Assembly: GCF_022385335.1 (NCBI RefSeq)
Contig: NZ_CP092431.1
Location: forward strand, 1,426,001-1,490,000
DNA: 64,000 nt
Reading direction: 5' to 3'
Source of the DNA: Streptomyces deccanensis
GTDB lineage: Bacteria; Actinomycetota; Actinomycetes; Streptomycetales; Streptomycetaceae
Numbering within the stretch: the first letter of the stretch is position 1; each line of letters begins with the position of its first letter. Below are positions 28,012 to 37,577 of this stretch, piece after piece. Made by a program: the position numbers and the translations under genes. The notes below the pieces were generated by a model that searched no databases, was not told the DNA's origin, and saw nothing but the letters and a program-made list of their open reading frames with translations.

Positions 28012-29220
28012 GTGAACGGTTCACCTCTGCCAGACAGGTGCGCCACGAGCGTCGTCGAATCCTGTCCGCTCGGTGCCGCGACCACGCTCGCCGAACTCGC
28101 CCGGGACCCGCATCCGCGGCTGGCGCTGCTTCGTGCGCGGGAGCCGGTGTCGTGGGTCCGCGAGTTGGACGGCTGGCTGGTGACCCGTCGTGATCTCGCC
28201 CTCAGCGTGATGCGGGACGCCGCGACCTTCACCGTCGATGACCCCCGGTTCTCCACCGCGCAGATCGTCGGCCCCAGCATGCTGTCGCTCGACGGCGACC
28301 AGCACACCCGGCACCGCGAGCCCTTCAGCTCCCCTTTCCGTCCCCGGGCCGTGCGTGACGGTTTCGCCGCGTTCACAGAGCGGGAGACCGACAGACTCAT
28401 CACCGGGCTGAAGCCGACGGGCGCCGTCGACCTGCGACGTGCCTTCGCCGGCCCCCTTGCGGTTGCGGTCGTGACCGAGGCGCTGGGCCTGGTCGGCACC
28501 GACGGCGAGACGGTGCTCGCCTGGTACGACTCCATCGTGCAGTCGGTCTCGGACATAACCGCCGGCCACGAGGCGGGCCCCGCGGGTCTCGCAGCATACG
28601 CGCAGCTGAGAACTGCGGTGGAAGCCACCGTGGCCGACCGGCACGCTTCCTCTCTCCTCGTCTCGGCCGCCGGGCAGCTGGCAGTGCCCGAGGTGGCGTC
28701 CAATGCCGCCGTACTGATGTTCGGAGGCATCGAGACCACCGAAGCGATGATCACCAACGCGCTGCTGCACCTGCTGCGGCACCCCGACCAACTCGCCCTC
28801 GTCCGGGCCGACTCCGATCTGCTGGACGGCGCGATCGAGGAATCCCTTCGCCTCGAACCCGGCGCGGCGGTCGTGGACCGCTACGCCACCCGTGACACCG
28901 TCCTCGGCCCGGCCACGATCCGCCGTGGCGACCTCGTCACCGTCTCCCTTACGGGGGCCAACCGCGACCCAGCCGTCTTCCCCGACCCCGACCTGTTCGA
29001 CGTCCGCCGCGAGAACGCGCGTCTGCAACTGGCCTTCGCACACGGCCCTCACTACTGCCTCGCGGCGCACCTCGCCCGTCTGGAGACCCGCATCGCCCTC
29101 CAGCACCTGCTCGAACGCCTCCCCGGCCTGCGCCTCGACCCCGGCCACCCCGCCGCCCCGTACGGCCTGGTCTTCCGCAAGCCCACCACCCTGCATGTGC
29201 GGTGGGACCAAGCGGCCTGA
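28012..29220 (+). CDS. Cytochrome P450
   Basis: A 402-residue soluble bacterial P450 monooxygenase. The I-helix oxygen-binding region reads MFGGIETTEA, the K-helix ExxR is EESLRLEP, and the haem loop is FAHGPHYCLAAHLARLE with the Cys ligand. The haem loop departs from the consensus FGxGxHxCxG at two glycines, both replaced by Ala. The start is the GTG at 28012 (MNGSPLPDR when initiated). No ferredoxin or reductase gene is adjacent, and the substrate cannot be inferred. It is the last intact gene before a patch of broken genes and may belong to that transferred region. Confidence 0.92.
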   Translation: MNGSPLPDRCATSVVESCPLGAATTLAELARDPHPRLALLRAREPVSWVRELDGWLVTRRDLALSVMRDAATFTVDDPRFSTAQIVGPSMLSLDGDQHTRHREPFSSPFRPRAVRDGFAAFTERETDRLITGLKPTGAVDLRRAFAGPLAVAVVTEALGLVGTDGETVLAWYDSIVQSVSDITAGHEAGPAGLAAYAQLRTAVEATVADRHASSLLVSAAGQLAVPEVASNAAVLMFGGIETTEAMITNALLHLLRHPDQLALVRADSDLLDGAIEESLRLEPGAAVVDRYATRDTVLGPATIRRGDLVTVSLTGANRDPAVFPDPDLFDVRRENARLQLAFAHGPHYCLAAHLARLETRIALQHLLERLPGLRLDPGHPAAPYGLVFRKPTTLHVRWDQAA

Positions 29221-29330
29221 CCAACGACTCCGGAGGCGACTCCACCTCACGCTTCAGAAGTGGGTCCGACTCAAGTTCCGTGAGACGGTGACGCCCCCAA
29301 AGCTGGGACAGACGAGACTTCCTCACGAAA

Positions 29331-29633
29331 ATGGGCGGCAGCGGTGCGTCCCCGTACTACGGACTGATTCCGCTGGAAGACTGCACCACCGTCTTCACGA
29401 TGAACATCGGAGCTGCCAGCACCGGCTCAAGAGGATTCAGCCGGGCCTACCGCCCCACACGCGACGGTCACCTCTTCCTGCACGTCATCGAACGTGGCTG
29501 CAGCGATCTCGTCCTCATAGGCGTAACCGGCCCTCTCACCGGGCGCATGCTCATCGGCAACGCCGAGGGCTTCTGGGGTCCGAACGTCTCCTCAGCCCCG
29601 GATTTCCTCGCCTGGTACGAACGATCGACATAG
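29331..29633 (+). pseudogene. SMI1/KNR4 (SUKH) protein fragment
   Basis: A 100-residue open frame that matches the middle and C-terminal part of SMI1/KNR4 proteins: YYGLIPLEDC, HLFLHVIERGCSDLVLIGVTG and EGFWGPNVSSAPDFLAWYE. The N-terminal helices normally preceding the strand YYGLIPL are missing, so this is most likely a truncated remnant, though expression as a small protein is not excluded. SUKH proteins often act as immunity proteins against toxins. Its end is 25 bases from an IS remnant, which may have caused the truncation. Confidence 0.6.
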
Positions 29634-29658
29634 CCACAGCCTCACAGTTCGACCTCCG

Positions 29659-29950
29659 TCAAGGGTCGCTGACCTGCCAGGGGGTGGCCTTGATGTGCGT
29701 TGGCGCTGGTGGTGCGGTGCTCGAAGTCGCGTGCCGGGCAGCGGGGGTGCGCATCAGGTGGGCGAAGAAGCGCTCGACGATCCACCGTTTAGGCAGGACG
29801 ACGAAGCCGCGCATGTCGTCGCTGTGTTTGCCGCCGTCGGCCCAGGCCAGTTCCATCCGGTGGTGTGCGTCGGTGACCTGCTCGAGCAGGGCCTGGGCGG
29901 CGGCGCGGTCGCCGGTGTCCGCGGCGGTGACCATCACCCCTGTTTCGAAT
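29659..29950 (-). mobile_element. IS5-type transposase remnant
   Basis: Read leftwards, this stretch encodes VTAADTGDRAAAQALLEQV, then ELAWADGG, then directly SDDMRGFVVLPKRWIVERFFAHLMRT. These are separate blocks of the DDE transposase of IS5-family elements. The region between WADGG and the VLPKRW block is deleted. After LMRT the frame shifts: the next phase reads ARDFEHRTTSANAH. It cannot make an active transposase, and no terminal inverted repeats were found. Confidence 0.75.
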
Positions 29951-30060
29951 CCGGCGCACGCGCCCCGCAGCGTCCGTGGGGAATTACCCCGCCGTACCCC
30001 TCCTGTTGGCCGGGGCTGGCTACCTTGCCGCGCCCGGGCCGGTACAAGAGAGGCACATCC

Positions 30061-31632
30061 ATGAGCACGCCGATCCACCGCACCTCGACACGGCAATCCG
30101 CAGCCGGCTTAGCGTCGGCCCGGCACCGTGAGGGAGGGAGCCGGGCCGGGAGTACGTCCGCACGCTCGCACGAGCTCGCCCTCCTTCAGATGCAGTCCCG
30201 CGCCGGCAACCGGGCCACGACCGCGGCGCTGCAGCGCGTCCGGGACACCGAGAGAGGGAATGCGGCGGCGAAGGGCGAGGCGTCCCCCGGAGCGAAGAAG
30301 AAGAACTATCGCGACCGGATCGCCGCGCTCCTCGACAGGTTCAAGAAGAATCTCGAACCTATCGACACCTTCATCAAGGGCTTCCAGACCCCCACCAACG
30401 CGGCCTTCACCCAGCAGGCCGCCGTCGCGGCCAACGAGCAACTCAAGCACTCCGCCGCCGCCTCCGGGACCTCCGCGGCGTCGGGCAACCTCCTCACGGA
30501 GGCCGCCGGCACCGTGGTCAGTGGCATGGACGCGTACAAGAACCTGAAGGGCGCCAAGAAGCACGAGTCCGGGGCCGATCACCACACGGCGAAGAAAAAG
30601 GCCAAGACCAAGGGGGCAGACACGGTCGTCGGCGCCGCCAGTTCGGGAAGCTACAGCGCCGCCATCGCCAAGGAAGTGACCAAGATCCAGAAGGCGGCGG
30701 ACGCCGCGGTGGCATCCGAGGCGAGTGGTATCGCCAGCGCTTCCATCGGCGCGATCAAGGCCATGCGGTCCGCCTTCCGCATCGGGGGAGCAGCCAGCAA
30801 GTACAAGAAGGTCAAGGAGCTGGGCGATCCCCACCTCGTCCAGGCGGGGTCACTGGCACGGCTGAACGAGGCGCGCGAGCAGGCCGACTGGGCCGCAGCA
30901 GAGGCTTACGTCGCACTGGACAGCTACTGGAAACATGAGGGGCCGGGGCGGCTGGAGCTCGTTTCCGAGGCCGTCGACGCCGCCTGGGAGGCGATGGGTG
31001 AAGCCCGTGACGCCGCCGAGCAACTCCAGCACGCCGAGAACGACGTGGAAAAGCTGAGCAAGGTGCAGCAGTACGCGAAGAAGAAGCAGCTCACCAAGAT
31101 CGGCAAGGAGACCGCCGGCGGCGCGGGCGAGTCCGTCAAGGCCGCAGCCGGCGTCGTGACGGCGGTCGCGGCGGGAACAGCCGGGCTGGCGAGCAACCCG
31201 GTCGGATGGGGCCTCGCCGGGGCCGGAGCCGGTCTCGTCCTCGGCGTCACCATGTACAAGGCGCTCCGCGCCGCCACGAAGCGCTACGAAGAGGTCCACC
31301 ACCCCGAGCGCTGGGCGCCGCCGGGCGAGACCCCGGCGGAGGCCGCCTCCCGCACCGAGTCGCTGAAGCACGCGATGAAGTTCTGGAAGAAGGTGTCGAA
31401 GGGCGAACGCCAGGCCATGGCGCGCGAGATCTACGCCCTGGCGGCGGGCCCCGACATCTCCGCCAGCACCACGGCCGAGATGCGGGAGTCCGCCAGGTCC
31501 CTGCTCATCGCCCTCAAATCCGGCCCCGCCCAGCACAAGCTGGAGCCGGACGCGTGGGCCGAGACCCTCAACGACCCGGCGAAGACCTCCGGTTGGATCG
31601 CGGAGATAGCGGAGCAGCTGGCCTCGGGGTGA
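30061..31632 (+). CDS. Orphan protein with contractile-injection-cargo-type N-terminus
   Basis: A 523-residue protein with no known overall family. The N-terminus (about 35-60) carries LALLQMQSRAGNRATTAALQ, a clear example of the LQR-x-AGN-xA motif found at the N-termini of DUF4157 and other proteins tied to extracellular contractile injection systems. A long Ala/Lys-rich helical region with coiled-coil character follows (about 75-360). Then comes a hydrophobic, Gly-rich pair of segments (about 363-400, AGVVTAVAAGTAGLASNPVG and LAGAGAGLVLG) and a helical C-terminus. There is no Sec or Tat signal. GAGAGG precedes the ATG. No sheath, tube or baseplate gene is nearby, so it would depend on a system elsewhere. 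The C-terminal part could be a membrane-acting effector; this is inference. Confidence 0.75.
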   Translation: MSTPIHRTSTRQSAAGLASARHREGGSRAGSTSARSHELALLQMQSRAGNRATTAALQRVRDTERGNAAAKGEASPGAKKKNYRDRIAALLDRFKKNLEPIDTFIKGFQTPTNAAFTQQAAVAANEQLKHSAAASGTSAASGNLLTEAAGTVVSGMDAYKNLKGAKKHESGADHHTAKKKAKTKGADTVVGAASSGSYSAAIAKEVTKIQKAADAAVASEASGIASASIGAIKAMRSAFRIGGAASKYKKVKELGDPHLVQAGSLARLNEAREQADWAAAEAYVALDSYWKHEGPGRLELVSEAVDAAWEAMGEARDAAEQLQHAENDVEKLSKVQQYAKKKQLTKIGKETAGGAGESVKAAAGVVTAVAAGTAGLASNPVGWGLAGAGAGLVLGVTMYKALRAATKRYEEVHHPERWAPPGETPAEAASRTESLKHAMKFWKKVSKGERQAMAREIYALAAGPDISASTTAEMRESARSLLIALKSGPAQHKLEPDAWAETLNDPAKTSGWIAEIAEQLASG

Positions 31633-31646
31633 CCTGGAGCGGGCCG

Positions 31647-31835
31647 CTACCGGCGTGTCGACAGGACGGACACGAACGGCACCCAGGCCGCACGGCTCAG
31701 CGCCGGCCGGCGGCCTTCGGCGTTCTCGGGGTCGCGGCCGTGAGCGGGGATGACGACGATGCCGCTGCGGTCGGCGCGGACGATGTCCCCGGGTTCCAGG
31801 CGCAGCCGACGCGATCGGCCGGCCGACCCCGGCAA
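31647..31835 (-). pseudogene. RraA-like protein fragment
   Basis: The frame encodes LRLEPGDIVRADRSGIVVIPAH, the conserved C-terminal block of RraA/HMG-aldolase family proteins (written PGDIVxADxDGVVVVP). The remaining 150 or so residues of the family are absent upstream. The ending LSTRR is followed by a stop at 31647. It is a gene remnant. Confidence 0.6.
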
Positions 31836-32021
31836 CGGCCAATCGCCTCAGGGCCCCACGGCAGGCTGACCCCTGCGCGCCCGCCGCGCACCCATCAGAC
31901 GGCGCCGAGGACCGAACGTTGTGCGCACACTTGCCGCGATCACTTCACCAGCGCGCGTGCCCCTGCTCAGTACAACCGTCAGAAGACCGTCCCACGACTT
32001 CCGGGGCGGCTGGATGCTGGT

Positions 32022-32852
32022 TCAGGTGCCGGTCGCTCGAGCTGATCGGGATTGGCCGCGCAGTGCAGGAAGCCGGGCGCGGTCGTTCGCGTCGGCGAGG
32101 CTCTCGCCCAGGGTGAGGAGGGAGAGGAGCCGCACCGGCCGACCGGCCGCGGCAGCGGCCTCCAGCTTGTGGTGGCCGTCGAGGAGGAAGTGGGTCAGGC
32201 CCCAGTGCGCCGACGGGTCATCTGCCGAGCCGAGGGACGGTCGGCACACGTCCAGCGTGGATACGGCCACCGCCGTGGGAACCGTTCCCCGTTCCATGAG
32301 CGCGATGTACTCCTCGACACGCTCCCTTTCGTTCCAGGTCGGAGGGACCATGGGCACGACGAATTCGTAGAGGTGGGCATCCGTGCCGACCGCGGTCTCG
32401 AAGGTCCGGTAGTACGGGGTGTGCGGGTACTCCGGCAGGCCCCAGAACTGGTCGACCCCCCAGGACGTGACCTGTTCGTCGCTGAAGTAGTCCCCGTCTT
32501 TGCCGGGGATGACCAGCTGGGGTTCCACGCTCAGGAGCAGCGGAAGGTACTCGCCCTCCGGCAGCAACGCACCGAACGCATCGATCACGCCGCCGTCATC
32601 CGGATCGTCCAGTGGCCGGCTGAGCAGTTCCTGCATGTTCTCGAGGGACAACTTCTCTCTGGCGGTTTCCAGCCGGCGAAACAGGAGCGGGCACGTTCCG
32701 CAAAAGAAGCTGAGCTCGAAGGCAGGCTCGTTGTCGACCATGAGCAAGCGACGTCGCGGCCCGCCGCCGAGCTCATGCGGCTCCGCATCGAAGTGCAACC
32801 GTGCCTCGGAGGGAGGGACGCCGAGAGTGCGGGGGTCGCCCGTTGTGATCAT
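32022..32852 (-). CDS. Conserved protein with DGHHK motif
   Basis: A 276-residue soluble protein of a family I have seen in Streptomyces without a function. It begins MITTGDPRTLGVPPSEARL, has an FFCGTCPLLFRRLE Cys pair, FWGLPEYPHTPYYRTFE and, near the C-terminus, HWGLTHFLLDGHHKLEAAAAAG. The last motif is like the DGHHR loop of ParB-type nucleotide-binding domains, so a ParB-like fold is possible but unproved. The frame is open for 204 further codons upstream, including a Trp-rich stretch and a good membrane helix (WWTGLFVAGGLTMLLLLG); I start at the ATG at 32852 because family members begin there, but a membrane-anchored longer form cannot be excluded. Confidence 0.65.
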   Translation of the reverse strand: MITTGDPRTLGVPPSEARLHFDAEPHELGGGPRRRLLMVDNEPAFELSFFCGTCPLLFRRLETAREKLSLENMQELLSRPLDDPDDGGVIDAFGALLPEGEYLPLLLSVEPQLVIPGKDGDYFSDEQVTSWGVDQFWGLPEYPHTPYYRTFETAVGTDAHLYEFVVPMVPPTWNERERVEEYIALMERGTVPTAVAVSTLDVCRPSLGSADDPSAHWGLTHFLLDGHHKLEAAAAAGRPVRLLSLLTLGESLADANDRARLPALRGQSRSARATGT

Positions 32853-33059
32853 CACGGACCGACCGTACGGGAGGCCGTGAGGCGGCTCCACCGAGTACTG
32901 AGCGCAGATTCTGCCGAGCAGGAGCAGCATGGTCAGTCCACCGGCCACGAAGAGCCCAGTCCACCAAGGGTGATCGGCTATCAGCCCCCGCAGATCTCCG
33001 GTGATCCACCGGCCGACGTCCTCGGTGAGCCACTCCCAAAGCGAACGACGCCCCGCCGG

Positions 33060-35237
<2,178 letters not shown>

Positions 35238-35265
35238 GCCCCATTTCGCCGTCTTCTGCCGAACG

Positions 35266-35279
35266 GGGCCGTGGGGCCC
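35266..35279. promoter_or_regulatory. DevR-like box GGGCCGTGGGGCCC
   Basis: GGGCC-GTGG-GGCCC, with both half-sites exact. It lies 29 bases after the kinase stop, beside the decayed hemerythrin gene, so its target may be lost. Confidence 0.45.
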
Positions 35280-35610
35280 AGCGGTTGAGGCCGCACGCCC
35301 GATCCCTTGCGGCGTTCCGTCCCCGATCGCGGAGGGCGGTCGCGAAGGATGTGGTCGCGCACCAGGGCCTCCGTCTCCGTCAGCCTCTCCGGCCAGGCCG
35401 GCCGGCGAGGGCGTCGCGCCGCCGACGGGCTCGATCGGCACCGCCTCGATGCGGCGGTCCTCGGCCTCCAAGGCAGCGATCTGCTCAGGAAGTCCTCGGC
35501 CGGGGCGGGAAACAGGCCGTGCTCCTCCACCTGGGTGTGCGGGCCGAGCACGTCACGATCTCCCGGGCGACCTCCGCCATCCGGGCCACCCCGCCCAGCA
35601 GCGCGGCGGC
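35280..35610 (-). pseudogene. Hemerythrin (HHE) domain remnant
   Basis: Read leftwards, three blocks of a hemerythrin-like protein appear in different frames: MAEVAREIVT then VLGPHTQVEEHGLFPAPAEDF, next LEAEDRRIEAV, then PAWPERLTETEALVRDHIL. Their order is that of the HHE family, which binds a di-iron centre and oxygen or NO. At least two frameshifts separate them, so no functional protein can be made. Confidence 0.65.
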
Positions 35611-35945
35611 CACGGCGTAGACGGCCGGAACCATGGCGGTGATCAGGAACCGGGTGGCCACGCTGTTCGCGTCGACCGGCTTCACAGTGGTAAGGGTGCT
35701 GATCGGGGGCGCCTCCCATGCCGGCACCGAAGCCGCCGGTGGCAGGGCCGCGGCGCTCCGGCGGGAACCAGGCGCCCACGTTGTCGGTCCCTGGGCACGA
35801 GTCCCTGTCGAGGGACAGGCAGGTTCTGGGTTCGGGCCCGGCCGTCCTTCCCCACTCCCACCACCACCGCCGCGCACCGGTGCCGGCTCGGCCTCCGCGC
35901 GACAGTGGCCTCGTCCGTCGCTCCCGTAGGGCTCGGTCGAAAGGA

Positions 35946-35959
35946 GGGCCGGTCGGCCC
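35946..35959. promoter_or_regulatory. DevR-like box GGGCCGGTCGGCCC
   Basis: GGGCC-GGTC-GGCCC, both half-sites exact, 35 bases before the ATG of the PNPOx-like gene. The distance suits an activator site overlapping a -35 region. Confidence 0.6.
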
Positions 35960-35994
35960 TATTTCCCCGCAGCGCCTGCGGGGACCATGGACTG

Positions 35995-36417
35995 ATGTCC
36001 CAGAAAGACGCCTTTCGCGCACTCGACCGGCAAGAGTGCCTGCGCCTGCTGACCAAGGTGCCTGTCGGCCGGGTGGTCTACACCCTGCAGGCACTGCCCG
36101 CGATCCTGCCCATCAACTTCTCCCTGGACACCGACGCCTCCGTCCTGCTGTGCACCTCGCCCGACTCGGACCTCGCCCACGCCATCGACGGCGTCGTGGT
36201 CGCCTTCGAGGCGGACGAGTTCGACGCGGCTGCCCGGTCCGGCTGGAGCGTGGTCGTCACTGGACGGGCCTCCGTGGTGAGGGACCCCGCCGAGCACGAA
36301 CGCCTGTCACAGGCCGGACCCAGCTCCTGGATGCCTTTGCAGGACGCGGCCTTCGTTCGAATCGAGTCCGAGATGGTCACAGGCCGTGAGCTCATGGGAG
36401 CGCACAGCACGCGTTGA
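35995..36417 (+). CDS. Pyridoxamine 5'-phosphate oxidase-like flavin protein
   Basis: A 140-residue split-barrel protein of the PNPOx-like family. It shows CLRLLTKVPVGRVVYT, LPAILPINFSLD, VVVAFEADEFD and GWSVVVTGRASVV, the strands that bind FMN or F420. Relatives act as flavin/F420-dependent reductases, and similar genes belong to the hypoxic DevR regulon in mycobacteria. The substrate is unknown. A DevR-like box lies 35 bases upstream. A broken substrate-binding protein gene begins just after its stop. Confidence 0.87.
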   Translation: MSQKDAFRALDRQECLRLLTKVPVGRVVYTLQALPAILPINFSLDTDASVLLCTSPDSDLAHAIDGVVVAFEADEFDAAARSGWSVVVTGRASVVRDPAEHERLSQAGPSSWMPLQDAAFVRIESEMVTGRELMGAHSTR

Positions 36418-36436
36418 GCCGCGCCCCGCCGCTCCG

Positions 36437-37320
36437 GGCCGTATCCCCGCGGTCCTCGCGGTGATCGGCCCCACCTCCGCGACCGCCGTGCGCGCCGCGG
36501 CGCCTCTGTACACGGAGGCGTCCATGCCGCTCGTCCTCGTGTCGTTGGCACCCGAGACCGTGGGACTGCCCGACCCCGAACTGCCGACCGTCTGCGCGAC
36601 CGTGGCCTCCGAACTCTCCCGGGGCATATCGGTCCTCGACTATCTGCACCGGGTACGTCCCACACGCCGGACCGCCCTCATCGAGGACCGCGAGGGGGGC
36701 GAGACCTCCTGGGACCTCGCCGGTCGCCTGCGCGAGTCCCCGCCCAACGAGGGAACCGCCACCGTCCACCCCGTGGCGGAGGACGAGGACGACTTCCGCC
36801 CAGCCGTCGACGCCGCCCTGACTGCCCGGGCGCAGGCGGCCGTCTACACGGGAACCTCACCGATCCGGCCCGCGCTCTGCGCCCGCGCGCTGTCCGGCGC
36901 GGGCTTCACCGGGCCGCGCATGGGTTTCGAGTTCGTGATGCGCCCGGCCTTCCTGAAGGAGGCGGGCGAGACGGCCGAGGGCTGGTTGTTCGAGGCTCCT
37001 CACACCGATCCTGCCGCCACGCAGACCAAGGCCGCGAAGGCGTTCACCGCGGCCCACCGCGAACGCTACGACGAGCCCCCCCGGCCGCTGGGCCGCCGAG
37101 GCCTACGACGCCGTAGGCCTGATCGCCCGCGCCATGGACTCTCTCGGCACGGACTCGGAGTTCGAACCCGGCGAGGTCGCCGAACGCCTCTTCCGCACTA
37201 CCCACCACGGGGTGGCCAAGCGGATCCGGTTCGTCGAGGGCAGCACCCACTTCCTGGAAGTGGCGAACATGAACTTCCTGAACCAGGTCACCGACGGCGC
37301 CTTCCGCTTCCTGGGGCGGC
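36437..37320 (+). pseudogene. Branched-chain-type substrate-binding protein, truncated and frameshifted
   Basis: The reading frame from 36437 encodes a periplasmic-binding fold of the Peripla_BP_6 type: VLAVIGPTSATAVRAAAPLY, MPLVLVSLAPE and FTGPRMGFEFVMRPAF. The N-terminal signal or kinase part is missing. At a run of seven C (37076-37082) the frame shifts by one; the continuation WAAEAYDAVGLIARAMDSLG and FRTTHHGVAKRIRFVEGSTH lies in the next phase and runs on to about 37320. One extra C accounts for the break. The missing N-terminus means the gene was broken even apart from the shift. Confidence 0.8.
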
Positions 37321-37374
37321 ACGACAGATACACGGGAAGGAGGGCTGACAGGGAGCGGGGTGAGCCGACGAAAC

Positions 37375-37525
37375 CGGTCAGCAGGCGAAGAGCGGCGAAC
37401 ACGTACGCACGGGTCGCCGTCGGCGCGGCGGTCGCCTCGTCGGCGGAGGCGGATGCCGTCCCCGCCCTGTGCGGGGACGGGAAGCGGAATCCAGGATGCC
37501 GGTGGGGGTGGTCGTGCACTGCCAT
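37375..37525 (-). pseudogene. 5' end of a DoxX-like membrane protein gene
   Basis: The start is intact: GGAGGGACG precedes the ATG at 37525, and the product begins MAVHDHPHRHPGFRFPSP and reaches RAYVFAALRLLTGFV, the entry into the first membrane helix of DoxX/TQO-small-subunit-like proteins of Streptomyces stress islands. The similarity stops at about 37375, where the frame runs into the antisense of the substrate-binding pseudogene. The rest of the gene has been lost at this junction. Confidence 0.6.
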
Positions 37526-37577
37526 GATGCTCGTCCCTCCCCGAACGGCCCTCTCCGCCCGGGCTCGTCGGCATCGG

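Noticed and set aside
35640..35990. A gene between the hemerythrin remnant and the PNPOx-like gene
   Set aside because: A hydrophobic leftward stretch (FLITAMVPAVYAVAAALLGG) occurs, but it has no start signal or family and frames around it are broken.
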